Positions 44,421 to 53,521 of a stretch of 64,000 nucleotides of DNA are shown here, in pieces. How positions within the stretch are numbered: the first letter of the stretch is position 1; each line of letters begins with the position of its first letter. The translations under genes and the position numbers were made by a program. This DNA is from Desulfopila sp. IMCC35008 (GTDB taxonomy: Bacteria > Desulfobacterota > Desulfobulbia > Desulfobulbales > Desulfocapsaceae), in assembly GCF_010646885.2 (NCBI RefSeq), contig NZ_CP050700.1, forward strand, positions 5,462,001 to 5,526,000, read 5' to 3'. The notes below the pieces were generated by a model that worked only from the letters and a program-made list of their open reading frames with translations, was not told the DNA's origin and did no database searches.

Positions 44421-46205
44421 GTGGGCAAGAAAGTTATAAAATTTATGGATACATCCTTCCGGGATGGTTTTCAGTCTGTATTCGGAGCCAGGGTATTAAC
44501 TGACGACTTTCTTCCGGCGGTAAAGGCATCCGTTGATGCCGGAATTGATAATATTGAGGCCGGGGGCGGCGCGCGTTTCCAGAGCCTTTTCTTTTATTGC
44601 GGTGAATCCGCATTCGATATGATGGACCGCTTCCGTGCCGAGGTTGGCCCGGACGTAGCCCTGCAGACACTTGCCCGCGGTATCAATGTTGTTGCACTAA
44701 GCCAGTGCCCGAGGGACGTTATCGACCTCCATGCCAAGATGTTCAAAAAACACGGCATGACCACAATTCGAAACTTTGATGCCTTAAATGATGTCCGGAA
44801 CCTGGAATACTCCGGTGAGCGTATTGCCCATCACGGCTTGAACCACCAGATTGTTGTCTCCATGATGGAACTTCCCCCCGGCTGTTCAGGCGCCCATGAT
44901 CCTGAGTTCTATATCGATCGCCTTAAGCAGATCCTGGCCGCGGATATCCCGTTTCATTCAATCTGTTTCAAAGATGCCTCCGGTACCTCCAACCCGAGAA
45001 AAGTCTATGAAACCTTGAAAGCAGCTAGAAAAATCGTCTCTGACGACACCATCCTCTGGTTCCATACCCATGACACCGCCGGACTTGGTATCTCCCAGAA
45101 CATGGCGGCCATCGAAGGTGGTGCTGACGGTATTGACCTGGCAAAGACCCCGGTTTCCGGCGGTACCTGCCAGCCGGATATCCTGTCCATGATCCACGCC
45201 CTGAAAGGCACCGAGTACACCCTTGATATCGGCTATGAGAAAGTGCTGGTCGCCATCGAGGCATTTGAAGAAGCAATGAAGGATTACTTCTTCCCGCCTG
45301 AAGCAAAAATGGTCAGCCCGAATGTCACCCTGTCACCGATGCCGGGTGGAGCACTCACCGCAAATACCATGATGATGCGCGACACAGGCACCCTGCATCT
45401 CTACAGTGATGTTATCAAAGAGATGTCTGAAGTTGTTGCCCGCGGTGGTTTTGGAACCTCCGTTACCCCCGTTTCCCAGTTCTACTTCCAGCAGGCCTAC
45501 CTCAACGTCACTCAGGGTAAGTGGAAGAAAATCAATCCGAGCTACGGTAACATGGTTCTCGGGTATTTTGGACGCACCCCGGTTCCCGCAGATCCAGAAA
45601 TCGTCAAACTCGCTTCCGAACAACTTGGAAAACCTGTTTTCACTGATGATCCGCTGGATATCCTTGAGCCTGGTCTCCCTAAGGCCCAGAAAATTCTTGA
45701 GGAGAATAACCTGGAAGTTAACGACGAAAACCTCTTCATTATCGCCAGTTGTGAGTCAAAGGGACTCGACTTCCTGCTCGGCAAGGCAATCGTCAATGTA
45801 CGCAAAATAACCGACGAGAAACCTGAAGAAAAAAAGGCGGCCAAGGCCGCAGCACCTGTTGCCGCACCTGCCTCAATCGGACCACGCAACTACACCATCA
45901 CTGTCAACAACAAGCCTTATAACGTTTCGGTTAACGATGCCGGCGGTATCCAGGCTGCTCCTGTTGCAGCAGCACCTGCCGAAGCCGTGGAAGGAACAGA
46001 AGTTGAAGCTCCGACACCCGGGAATATCCTGAAGGTCCTTGTCGATGTCGGTTCTGCCGTAAAGAAGGACCAACCGCTGCTGGTCATGGAAGCGATGAAG
46101 ATGGAATCTGAAGTCAAGTCACCCTGTGACGGCAAGGTCATCGCCCTGCAAGTTGCTGTGGGCGATACCGTTCAGACCGGTGAGCCGCTGATTACCATCG
46201 GTTAA
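44421..46205 (+). CDS. oadA: Oxaloacetate decarboxylase-type alpha subunit (carboxyltransferase plus biotin carrier)
   Basis: A 594-residue soluble subunit that moves the carboxyl group from the acid to biotin. HMGL-like carboxyltransferase barrel (about 5-270; FMDTSFRDGFQSVFGAR, metal His pair in WFHTHDTAGLG, catalytic-type Lys in CFKDASG), conserved carboxylase domain (about 290-470), Ala/Pro linker and C-terminal biotinyl domain with EAMKMES, biotin on Lys560. It starts with GTG after GAGGAG. The substrate is probably oxaloacetate, though related subunits use other acids. Confidence 0.93.
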   Translation: MGKKVIKFMDTSFRDGFQSVFGARVLTDDFLPAVKASVDAGIDNIEAGGGARFQSLFFYCGESAFDMMDRFRAEVGPDVALQTLARGINVVALSQCPRDVIDLHAKMFKKHGMTTIRNFDALNDVRNLEYSGERIAHHGLNHQIVVSMMELPPGCSGAHDPEFYIDRLKQILAADIPFHSICFKDASGTSNPRKVYETLKAARKIVSDDTILWFHTHDTAGLGISQNMAAIEGGADGIDLAKTPVSGGTCQPDILSMIHALKGTEYTLDIGYEKVLVAIEAFEEAMKDYFFPPEAKMVSPNVTLSPMPGGALTANTMMMRDTGTLHLYSDVIKEMSEVVARGGFGTSVTPVSQFYFQQAYLNVTQGKWKKINPSYGNMVLGYFGRTPVPADPEIVKLASEQLGKPVFTDDPLDILEPGLPKAQKILEENNLEVNDENLFIIASCESKGLDFLLGKAIVNVRKITDEKPEEKKAAKAAAPVAAPASIGPRNYTITVNNKPYNVSVNDAGGIQAAPVAAAPAEAVEGTEVEAPTPGNILKVLVDVGSAVKKDQPLLVMEAMKMESEVKSPCDGKVIALQVAVGDTVQTGEPLITIG

Positions 46206-46287
46206 TCCAGGCACGTGTCCGTAGTTTTCAGGTTCCCGGTTGAGACCGGGAACCTTCAATGAAGTCGTTTTATTCTGGGAAAGCACA

Positions 46288-47802
46288 ATGAAGATCAGAT
46301 TTCTCATACTCTCCGCGCTGCTCGCTACGCTCTTCGGGGCGGGATACGGGCTGGCCGCGGATACGACGGTGGACATCGTGTCTCCTGCTGACGCCAAGGT
46401 CGTCCGGCTTGATATCAAAGCCGGAGATTTTGTCTACAGCGGTGATCAGATAGCCACCCTGAAAAAAGAAGACGGCACCGTTATTCACTTAAAGGCCGGT
46501 GTTTCAGGCCAAATAACGGAAGTCGTCATTAAACCGTATCAAAAAATAAAAGAAAACAGTCATATCGGTACCATGAGTTCTTCACCTGTTGTAGCCGATA
46601 TGGTTATATCAGAAACATCGACGAAGCTTCCGTCCATTTCAGCACTCGCCGGTAACCTCTTTAAGACCACAGGTATTTATGGGTTCATCGATGGCCAGCT
46701 GACAAAGGACTGGACAGTAGGCATCGGCCGTATCCTGATGATATGTGTCGGCCTCGTCCTGCTTTTTCTTGGAATTTTCAAGCAGTTCGAACCACTCCTG
46801 CTGATCCCCATCGGCTACGGTGCCATTCTCGCCAATATTCCACTCGCGGGTATAGCCGAACCGGGCGGCATTCTCTATTACATTTATGAAGTGGGCATCA
46901 TGACGGGAATATTCCCGCTGATCATCTTCATGGGTGTTGGCGCGCTGACCGATTTTGGTCCGATGATTGCCAACCCCAAAACCATCCTGCTCGGTGGAGC
47001 GGCCCAGTTCGGTATTTTTACCACCCTGCTCGGAGCCCTTTTCCTTACCGACATGGTTCCTGGGATTAATTTTTCCCTGAGAGATGCGGCATCTATCGGT
47101 ATCATTGGTGGTGCCGACGGGCCGACGGCGATCTTTCTATCCAGTCAGTTATCACCACGACTGCTTGGATCCATCGCCATCGCCGCCTATTCCTACATGG
47201 CACTGGTGCCAATCATCCAGCCGCCGATTATGAAGTTACTGACCAGCAAGGAAGAGCGGGAAATCAAAATGGTGCAGCTGCGCCATGTCTCTCGGCTTGA
47301 AAAGATCATCCTGCCGCTGCTCGTTCTCGGTATATGTACCCTGTTGTTGCCTTCTGCCGCACCGCTTATCGGTATGTTCATGCTCGGTAACCTTGCCAAG
47401 GAGTGCGGGGTTGTGGACCGGTTGTCAGATACTATCAAGAATGCGCTGATGTACACCGTCACCATCTTCCTCGGCCTAGGTGTCGGTTCCAAATTGTCTG
47501 CCGATAAGTTCCTCAACCTGGAAACCCTCGGCATCCTGATGCTTGGTATGATCGCATTTGCCATCGGAACCGCTACCGGTGTCCTGATTGCAAAACTCAT
47601 GAACAAGCTTTCTAAAAACCCGATCAATCCGCTTATTGGCGCCGCCGGCGTTTCCGCTGTGCCTATGGCGGCCAGGGTTGTCAACAAGGTCGGTCTTGAG
47701 GCAAATCCTCAAAACCATCTGATCATGCATGCCATGGGAGCGAATGTCTCCGGCGTTATCGGCTCTGCTGTAGCCGCAGGTGTCCTGCTGGCCCTGCTGT
47801 AA
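46288..47802 (+). CDS. oadB: Sodium-translocating decarboxylase beta subunit with N-terminal biotinyl/lipoyl-like domain
   Basis: A 504-residue membrane subunit that decarboxylates carboxybiotin and pumps Na+. The C-terminal 380 residues are a complete OadB/GcdB: VGALTDFGPMIANPKTILLG, GIIGGADGPTAIFLSSQL, the GNLAKECGVVDRL region and AAGVSAVPMAARVV. The N terminus differs from the standard subunit: a signal peptide (1-22) followed by a lipoyl/biotinyl-like fold (about 25-95, VDIVSPADAKVVRLDIKAGD) without the usual MKM lysine. The ATG at 46288 has GGGAAAG upstream; the upstream frame to 46240 is not needed. A strong terminator follows. Confidence 0.92.
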   Translation: MKIRFLILSALLATLFGAGYGLAADTTVDIVSPADAKVVRLDIKAGDFVYSGDQIATLKKEDGTVIHLKAGVSGQITEVVIKPYQKIKENSHIGTMSSSPVVADMVISETSTKLPSISALAGNLFKTTGIYGFIDGQLTKDWTVGIGRILMICVGLVLLFLGIFKQFEPLLLIPIGYGAILANIPLAGIAEPGGILYYIYEVGIMTGIFPLIIFMGVGALTDFGPMIANPKTILLGGAAQFGIFTTLLGALFLTDMVPGINFSLRDAASIGIIGGADGPTAIFLSSQLSPRLLGSIAIAAYSYMALVPIIQPPIMKLLTSKEEREIKMVQLRHVSRLEKIILPLLVLGICTLLLPSAAPLIGMFMLGNLAKECGVVDRLSDTIKNALMYTVTIFLGLGVGSKLSADKFLNLETLGILMLGMIAFAIGTATGVLIAKLMNKLSKNPINPLIGAAGVSAVPMAARVVNKVGLEANPQNHLIMHAMGANVSGVIGSAVAAGVLLALL

Positions 47803-47826
47803 ATAAGAAGCCTGCACATGTTTTTT

Positions 47827-47867
47827 AAAGAAGCCGAAGCCTCGTGGGGTTTCGGCTTCTTTTGTTT
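47827..47867 (+). terminator. Intrinsic terminator of the oad operon
   Basis: AAGAAGCCGAAGCC (47828-47841) pairs with GGTTTCGGCTTCTT (47849-47862), followed by TTGTTT. It sits 25 bp after the oadB stop. Confidence 0.88.
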
Positions 47868-47881
47868 GGAGGAAATAGACG

Positions 47882-48344
47882 ATGAAACCTGTCATCAACG
47901 CGCCTGAAGCCGGAGAAAGAGCTGCAGAATACTTCGGCCACCATTACCACTATACCGAGGCCGTCGTCGCGGCCTGTCTTGGAGGCCTTCGGAGAAACCG
48001 ATATTCAGGGAGCCATCAGCCATGCAACCGCATTTGGCGGCGGATTTGGCAAGAGCTTCACGCAGACCTGTGGAGTCCTTTCCGGCTGCATGATTGCAAT
48101 CGGTCACTTTCACGGACGCCAGCAAGGAGGTGATAGTTGGGATATTCCTGCGGATTTAGGCAAAATCATGGTCATTGACTTCCAGGAAAGACACGCGACG
48201 TGTAGCTGCGGCACCCTGCGGGATCGTTTTGGCGAAGAAAAACAGATGGAAGAGTGCAGGGGACTGGTACGGGAACAGACAGAGAAACTTGTGGAATTGC
48301 TGAGCAGGGAGTTGATCCTTGACAAGGAATCCTCGACAAGATAA
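47882..48344 (+). pseudogene. Frameshifted C_GCAxxG_C_C-family gene
   Basis: Starts with ATG after GGAGG. Frame 1 gives MKPVINAPEAGERAAEYFGH and TEAVVAACL; at 47981 one extra G shifts the reading, and the family continues in another frame as EAFGETDIQGAISHATAFGG, TCGVLSGCMIAIGHFHGR and a C-terminal helix ending ESSTR. Removing one base at CTTGGAG restores a 154-residue protein of normal family length. These small Cys-rich proteins are putative metal or redox membrane-associated factors. It may be a recent pseudogene, a sequencing error or a programmed +1 shift. Confidence 0.8.
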
Positions 48345-48384
48345 TAGTTGAACCAGTAGTAATACAGACGCTTACTGATGATCC

Positions 48385-48562
48385 GGTTACCGGATCCGGG
48401 GTGCGAACGCACCCTGCAGGGAACCCGGTGTAATTCCGGGGCGGACCCGCCGCTGTAAGTGGGGACGAAAACCGTTCAGAAGTCACTGTGACGTCGTGGA
48501 ACCAACGAAACGGCACGGGAAGACGCGGTGAGTAGATTGATCCACGAGCCAGAATATCTGTC
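48385..48562 (+). ncRNA. Cobalamin riboswitch
   Basis: The conserved core is clear: GGGAACCCGGTG (48420-48430 region), TTCCGGGGCGGACCCGCCGC and CTGTAAGTGGGGA, an AGACGCGGTGAGT arm, and the B12 box GCCAGAATATCTG at 48548-48560. These are in the right order and spacing for the adenosylcobalamin aptamer. The following terminator (48599-48632) and symporter gene show it acts by premature termination when cobalamin is bound (inference from family behaviour). Confidence 0.95.
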
Positions 48563-48598
48563 AGTCAAGCCTTAATCCTCTCGGAGAGACGGTAAATC

Positions 48599-48632
48599 CC
48601 CGAGCTGACCTGTGTCGGCATCGGGTTTTTTT
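48599..48632 (+). terminator. Riboswitch-controlled terminator
   Basis: CCCGAGCTGAC (48599-48609), loop CTGT, GTCGGC with one bulged A and TCGGG (48614-48625), then seven T. It lies between the B12 box and the symporter start, as the expression platform. Confidence 0.85.
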
Positions 48633-48687
48633 GTGCCGCCACGCCCATGACGGACGACTCCAGGAAAATGCGTCGTCAGGAGGATTT

Positions 48688-50574
48688 ATGGACGGTTACC
48701 AGATTTTTCTCATCCTATTGGCCGGATACATCGCGTTTCTCATTATTACCGGCATCTATTTCACCAAACGTCAGAAATCACTACGCGAATTTCTGCTCGC
48801 AGGAAAACGGGCCGGTGCCCTCTCCATCGGCTTTTCGGCCGCAGCTTCCTGGCTCACGGCAGGGGCACTCCTCGCCGTCACCGGTTTTTTCATGCTGCTC
48901 GGAACAGGCTCTATATGGGGTTTTGTCGCCCCCAACATTCTGGCACTCATCATCATCAGCGTCCTGGTCAGGAAAATCCGTTCCGTTCCTGCCATGACGC
49001 AACCGGAACTCCTTGAGATGCGGTATGGCACCTCCCTCAGGGGACCTGTCGCCCTCATCATCATCGTGGTGATGATTCTTTTTGCCGTCGCCGATATCAA
49101 GGGATTCGGCCTGGTACTGCAGGTATTTTACGGGATAGGCAGTGTGCAGGCCGCTCTCATTGTCGGCCTTTCTGTCGCCGTATATGTAACACTCGGTGGA
49201 TTGTCCGCCGTCATCGCAACGGATACGATTCAATTTCTTTGCCTCTCCGCTTTTGTGCTAGTGATGGCAGCCCTCGTCCTGTCCGGGGCAGCCGATGTTT
49301 CTTCCGTTCCCGTCATGGAACTGGCCGGATCAAACTCTGGGAACTGGTGGAACCCACTTTCCGTAGGTTTACCCATGGTCCTCATCTTCTGTCTCGCCAT
49401 CCTTCCCGGCTGGATAACCGAGCAGGATCCATGGCAGAAAGTATGGGCGGCACGATCAGACCGGGTCGCCAGAAATGGCTTCCTCATAGGTGCCGTCCTT
49501 GTTACGCTTGTTTTCGGGGGATGCGCCCTTATTGCACTTGGTCTCAACACTCTTTACCCTGAAATCAGTAAAATGGGATTTCCTATGGGGATGGCCAAAG
49601 CGGAACCAGCCCTGCTCCAGTTTATCCTGGACAGCAACTTCCCTGTTATCGTTACGGCTATCTGCGGTGTAGCCCTGGCAGCCGCTGCCATGTCCTGCGC
49701 TGATACATTCGCCGTTTCAGGAGGCTCATGCATCTCCCGCGACCTCTACCAACGCTACATCAACCCTTCCGCCACCATGGGCCAGATGCTTGCCATCAAC
49801 CGGGTCAGCGTTTTACTGATCATCGGCTTTGCCACCCTTGGCTCGTTTTTTATTGACTCCATCATTGATGCTATCCATATCGCCACGTTTATTGCCAGTG
49901 CCTCCTATTTCTTTGCCCTCATGGGGGGGATGTACTGGAAGCGGGGCACAGGACCCGGTGCCAGCTGGTCCATGATCATCGGCTTCTTTAGCCAGTGTGC
50001 TCTCGTCGGTATCGATAAATTTATGACCACTGCCGGTGCCCCCCCTTACCTGGAGACCATCCATCCGATCCTCATGGGGCACGGTGTTATCGCCGCCATG
50101 CTCCTTTCCGGGGTAACATATGTTGCAGTATCACTGGCTACCGCTCCCTCAGAAGCACACATGCTAGCCCCGTTTTTCCCAAAGAGCATGCAGGAGCTTG
50201 CCACCTTGACGGGCCCCGTCACCTCTTCTAATGAAATACTCCCGGATAACAGGTTTTATTTCGAGAAAACCCGGGACGACCAAGTCTACCTGCGTCTGAA
50301 CCTTGACATCCCGGCAGACCTTGCCTGGGAAGAGTTCCTTACACAGGTGCAAGTAAACAATCCGCAATGGATAGCATTTGGCAATGAATCGTCGCTCCGA
50401 AGGTGTACAAGACCGGATTTCCTGTCCTGTGCATCCCTTATCAGGGGGGACTTGCAAACGGTTCTCTGGCTGGAAATAGAAGGAACAATCTGTAGCTTAC
50501 AAGAGCTCAAGAAAGAGCTTTCAGATGCCTTTCACGATATTCACCAGTCCCTGGCCAGCACCCACCCCAACTGA
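48688..50574 (+). CDS. Sodium:solute symporter (SSS family) under cobalamin control
   Basis: A 628-residue inner-membrane symporter with about 13 helices. SSS signatures include GYIAFLIITGIYFTKRQKSL, the LAGKRAGALSIGFSAAASWLTAGAL segment (in parts) and ITEQDPWQKVWAARSD. The last 110 residues (after about 515) form an extra soluble domain with unknown relatives. AGGAGG precedes the ATG at 48688; the longer frame from 48631 would begin in the terminator. The riboswitch just upstream predicts expression when cobalamin is scarce, so the solute could be a corrinoid precursor or a compound needed by a B12-free pathway (inference). Confidence 0.88.
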   Translation: MDGYQIFLILLAGYIAFLIITGIYFTKRQKSLREFLLAGKRAGALSIGFSAAASWLTAGALLAVTGFFMLLGTGSIWGFVAPNILALIIISVLVRKIRSVPAMTQPELLEMRYGTSLRGPVALIIIVVMILFAVADIKGFGLVLQVFYGIGSVQAALIVGLSVAVYVTLGGLSAVIATDTIQFLCLSAFVLVMAALVLSGAADVSSVPVMELAGSNSGNWWNPLSVGLPMVLIFCLAILPGWITEQDPWQKVWAARSDRVARNGFLIGAVLVTLVFGGCALIALGLNTLYPEISKMGFPMGMAKAEPALLQFILDSNFPVIVTAICGVALAAAAMSCADTFAVSGGSCISRDLYQRYINPSATMGQMLAINRVSVLLIIGFATLGSFFIDSIIDAIHIATFIASASYFFALMGGMYWKRGTGPGASWSMIIGFFSQCALVGIDKFMTTAGAPPYLETIHPILMGHGVIAAMLLSGVTYVAVSLATAPSEAHMLAPFFPKSMQELATLTGPVTSSNEILPDNRFYFEKTRDDQVYLRLNLDIPADLAWEEFLTQVQVNNPQWIAFGNESSLRRCTRPDFLSCASLIRGDLQTVLWLEIEGTICSLQELKKELSDAFHDIHQSLASTHPN

Positions 50575-50591
50575 TTACAGGATTTCGTGCC

Positions 50592-50629
50592 GTGACTCAC
50601 CGGTTATATTCTGATAACCGGTGAGTCAC
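50592..50629 (+). terminator. Perfect 16-bp hairpin after the symporter gene
   Basis: GTGACTCACCGGTTAT (50592-50607) and its exact inverse (50614-50629) flank a 6-nt loop, 18 bp after the stop. No T-run follows, so it may end transcription, protect the transcript, or be a palindromic repeat. Confidence 0.6.
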
Positions 50630-50788
50630 CTCTGCCTCCTCTGCAGTCAGAACTCCGCTCGTCTTCACTCCAATTTATATCGAAAATTTCGTCGCTTTTT
50701 TCCAACTCCTACGCTATACAATGTAACCAAGGTTATTTTTTTTGATCATATAGTAACTATTGTCAACCTAGCTAAAGGAGGAGAGAAC

Positions 50789-52330
50789 ATGAAGAAGCTT
50801 TTAGTCTCGCTGTCACTCTGTGCAGTGATGGCCTGCGGAGCTGTCCAGAACAGCCTTGCTGACTCGACACTTACCATAGGTATTGCCAAGGAACCGGCCA
50901 AACTTAATCCGGTACTGATTCCCGGCTTGTTCGGAGAGGCACTCGCCGGTAACATCTTCGACACCCTGATTTCCTTTAAGGAAAGTGCTTCCACCCCGGC
51001 ACCGGCATTGGCCGAATCGTGGGAAATCACCCCGGATGGCAAGCTCTACACATTTCATCTGCGTAAAGGTATCACGTTTCATAACGGCATGGACATGACT
51101 GCAAAGGATGTAAAATACACCCTGGAGGCAATCATGAACCCGGATAATGCCTCCCCGTCAAAAGAGTTTTTTACCCCGATCAAGTCAATCGAGGTCGTTG
51201 ACGATGTAACCATCAAGCTGCACTTAAAAGATCCATACGCACCGCTTATGCTCGCATTGGGCAATCATACCGCGGGCATTATCCCGGAGGAACTGGTATC
51301 AGAAATTGGTATGGATGAGTTTGACAAGCATCCTGTTGGCACCGGTGCCTTCAAATTCGTTGAGTGGCTACCGGATGAGCGCATCGTACTCGAGAAAAAC
51401 AGCGACTATTTCCTCGGCGAACCGAAAGTCGACAAGGTTGTTTTCCGGCCCATCCCTAAGCCTGAGGTTATGGCTGCCGAAATTGAATCAGGCGGTATCG
51501 ACATCGCCCACCAGTTACTGCCGCAAGATGTAAAACGGCTGGAATCCTCAGACCGGGTCACCGTTATGACCATCCCCGGCCTCTCCAACTCCTATCTCGG
51601 CTTTGCTTTTAACAAGGCTCCGTTCTCCGATGTTCGTTTCAGGAAAGCGGTGTACCACGCAGTACCGTTTGACCCGGCCATCAAGGGGATCTGGAAAGGT
51701 GTGGGCGAGCGCTCCTACTCCTGGATTCCCACCGGTGTTTTCCCGGAAGACCGCGAATACATGAAGTCGAAGGCTCTTGGCCACGATCCGGCAAAAGCCA
51801 AGGCACTGTTTGACGAGCTGAAAAAAGACGGAATCATCGAGGACGGTTTCGAGTTCTCCATTTATACTTCCCAGAATCCGTTCCGGGTAAAAATCGCCAC
51901 CGCCGTTGCCACCGAACTGCGTAAATACAATATCAAAGCCAAGGTGGAATCCCTGGAATGGGGCACCCTGTTCCCAATCTTAAAAAGCAACGATCTCGGC
52001 CTTTACGTTATGGGCTGGGGTTCTGTTCCCGATCCGGATCGCTGGACCTACAAAATTTTCCATACAGGTTCTTCCATGAACTTTTCCAAGTATTCAAAGC
52101 CGGAAATTGACAAGGCCCTGGAACTCGGTCGTACCCTGGTGGATACCGAGGAGCGTGGCAAACAGTACCAGACCGTTATGCGAACAGCTCTTGCAGATGA
52201 CTACATCCACATTCCGCTGGTTTTCAAGAGCGTTACCGCCATTGTCGGAAAAAACGTGAAGGACTTCAGACCTTCCCCGCAGGATTACTTCCACCTGGTA
52301 ACAGAAAAGCGTAACGTGAGTGTCGACTAA
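50789..52330 (+). CDS. Peptide/oligopeptide ABC transporter substrate-binding protein
   Basis: A 513-residue periplasmic SBP_bac_5 (DppA/OppA type) protein: signal peptide (KKLLVSLSLCAVMACGAVQNS), then TLTIGIAKEPAKLNPVL, YTFHLRKGITFHNGMDMTAK, HPVGTGAFKFVEWLPDERIV and a C-terminal IHIPLVFKSVTAIVGKNVKD. The ATG at 50789 has AAAGGAGG upstream; the frame is open to 50621 but that part is not protein-like. A strong terminator follows, so it can be made in excess over the permease genes. Confidence 0.93.
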   Translation: MKKLLVSLSLCAVMACGAVQNSLADSTLTIGIAKEPAKLNPVLIPGLFGEALAGNIFDTLISFKESASTPAPALAESWEITPDGKLYTFHLRKGITFHNGMDMTAKDVKYTLEAIMNPDNASPSKEFFTPIKSIEVVDDVTIKLHLKDPYAPLMLALGNHTAGIIPEELVSEIGMDEFDKHPVGTGAFKFVEWLPDERIVLEKNSDYFLGEPKVDKVVFRPIPKPEVMAAEIESGGIDIAHQLLPQDVKRLESSDRVTVMTIPGLSNSYLGFAFNKAPFSDVRFRKAVYHAVPFDPAIKGIWKGVGERSYSWIPTGVFPEDREYMKSKALGHDPAKAKALFDELKKDGIIEDGFEFSIYTSQNPFRVKIATAVATELRKYNIKAKVESLEWGTLFPILKSNDLGLYVMGWGSVPDPDRWTYKIFHTGSSMNFSKYSKPEIDKALELGRTLVDTEERGKQYQTVMRTALADDYIHIPLVFKSVTAIVGKNVKDFRPSPQDYFHLVTEKRNVSVD

Positions 52331-52344
52331 TTCAACCATACCTG

Positions 52345-52384
52345 GGGCGGCAGACGGATACATGTCAGCCGCCCTGTTTTTTTT
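52345..52384 (+). terminator. Terminator between binding protein and permease genes
   Basis: GGGCGGC (52345-52351) and GCCGCCC (52368-52374), with an inner GAC/GTC pair, followed by a run of T. It probably lets most transcripts end after the binding protein gene. Confidence 0.85.
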
Positions 52385-52390
52385 CAGATA

Positions 52391-52548
52391 GTTTCTATCC
52401 TAAAACTAGGCGCTTCGAAGTCTACGCTTATCTGGTCCAGATCGAGGGATGTGGAAAATTTTACTTCAGGCATATAATTGATATTCCAAGGATAAAATTT
52501 TGAGCATAACGAAGATATTGACCCAAAGGGCAGTTTTAGGACGGGAAC
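52391..52548. repeat. Dispersed repeat copy B with terminal inverted repeats
   Basis: About 158 bp. Left end GTTTCTATCCTAAAACT (52391-52407), preceded by TA; right end AGTTTTAGGACGGGAAC (52532-52548) is its near inverse. The interior shares CAGATCGAGGG, GGCATATAATTGATATTCCA and AGGATAAAA with copy A, and CGAAGATATTGACC with fragment C. It lies in the 234-bp gap in the peptide operon. Confidence 0.78.
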
Positions 52549-52564
52549 GAGATAGTTAGCTGAT

Positions 52565-53503
52565 ATGCTCGCCTATACCATTCGACGACTGCTCCTGCTG
52601 ATTCCCATCCTCATCGCCATATCCATGATGATCTTCGCCATCTTAAAGCTCACTCCGGGTGATCCTGCGATGGTGTTGCTCGGTGACAGGGCAACCGAGG
52701 AAGCCCTTCAGCTCACCAGGGAGAAGTACGCCCTGGATAAACCGTTTGTGGTGCAATATGTGAAAATGATGCAGAACTTTTTCACAGGTGAACTCAACTC
52801 TATCTATTACCGGGAAAACGTCATCACGGTGGTCATGCAGAAAATGGTGCCAACCCTTGAGCTTGGACTTACGGCACTGTTCCTTGCGGTGGCAGTCTCC
52901 CTTCCCGCAGGAATCATCTCTGCGGTGAAGAGGAATTCGTTTTTTGATTACGGTTCCATGATGATTGCCCTGTTCGGTATCTCCATCCCTGTCTTTTTCT
53001 CGGGTATCCTTCTCATCTATTTCTTTGCTGTCCAATTGAGAATGCTGCCCGCCTCCGGTTACGGAGGTTCTATCTTTACTGTTGAAGGAATTCGCCATAT
53101 TATTATGCCAGCCATGGTGCTCTCTTTTACACTCATGGCCTCAACAACACGTATTACTCGATCTGCCATGCTTGACGTTATCCGGGAGGACTACATCCGT
53201 ACCGCCAGGGCCAAGGGGGTCAGGGAACGAAGCGTCATAATGGTTCACGCCTTCCGTAATGCACTGATGCCGGTCACCACCAATATAGGCAACCAGGTCG
53301 CCCGGCTCTTCGCCGGTGCTGTACTCACGGAAACAGTCTTCGCCTGGCCCGGCGTTGGCCGACTGGCGGTCAACGCCATTTTCCGTCGTGACGAACCCCT
53401 GGTCTTCGGGGCTGTACTGATCCTCTCGATCATCTACGTTATGGTCAACCTGCTGGTCGACCTCTTTTACGCGGTGATCAACCCGCAAATACGATTCGAG
53501 TAA
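52565..53503 (+). CDS. Peptide ABC transporter permease, DppB type
   Basis: A 312-residue inner-membrane permease with six helices. MLAYTIRRLLLLIPILIAIS is the typical start, then LTPGDPAMVLLGDRATEE, the EAA-loop DYIRTARAKGVRERSVIMVH, and WPGVGRLAVNAI. It lies 61 bp... after the repeat element's end by 16 bp and 18 bp before the second permease gene, forming the heterodimeric channel with it. Confidence 0.95.
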   Translation: MLAYTIRRLLLLIPILIAISMMIFAILKLTPGDPAMVLLGDRATEEALQLTREKYALDKPFVVQYVKMMQNFFTGELNSIYYRENVITVVMQKMVPTLELGLTALFLAVAVSLPAGIISAVKRNSFFDYGSMMIALFGISIPVFFSGILLIYFFAVQLRMLPASGYGGSIFTVEGIRHIIMPAMVLSFTLMASTTRITRSAMLDVIREDYIRTARAKGVRERSVIMVHAFRNALMPVTTNIGNQVARLFAGAVLTETVFAWPGVGRLAVNAIFRRDEPLVFGAVLILSIIYVMVNLLVDLFYAVINPQIRFE

Positions 53504-53521
53504 AGAAGGAGGCCTGGCAAA

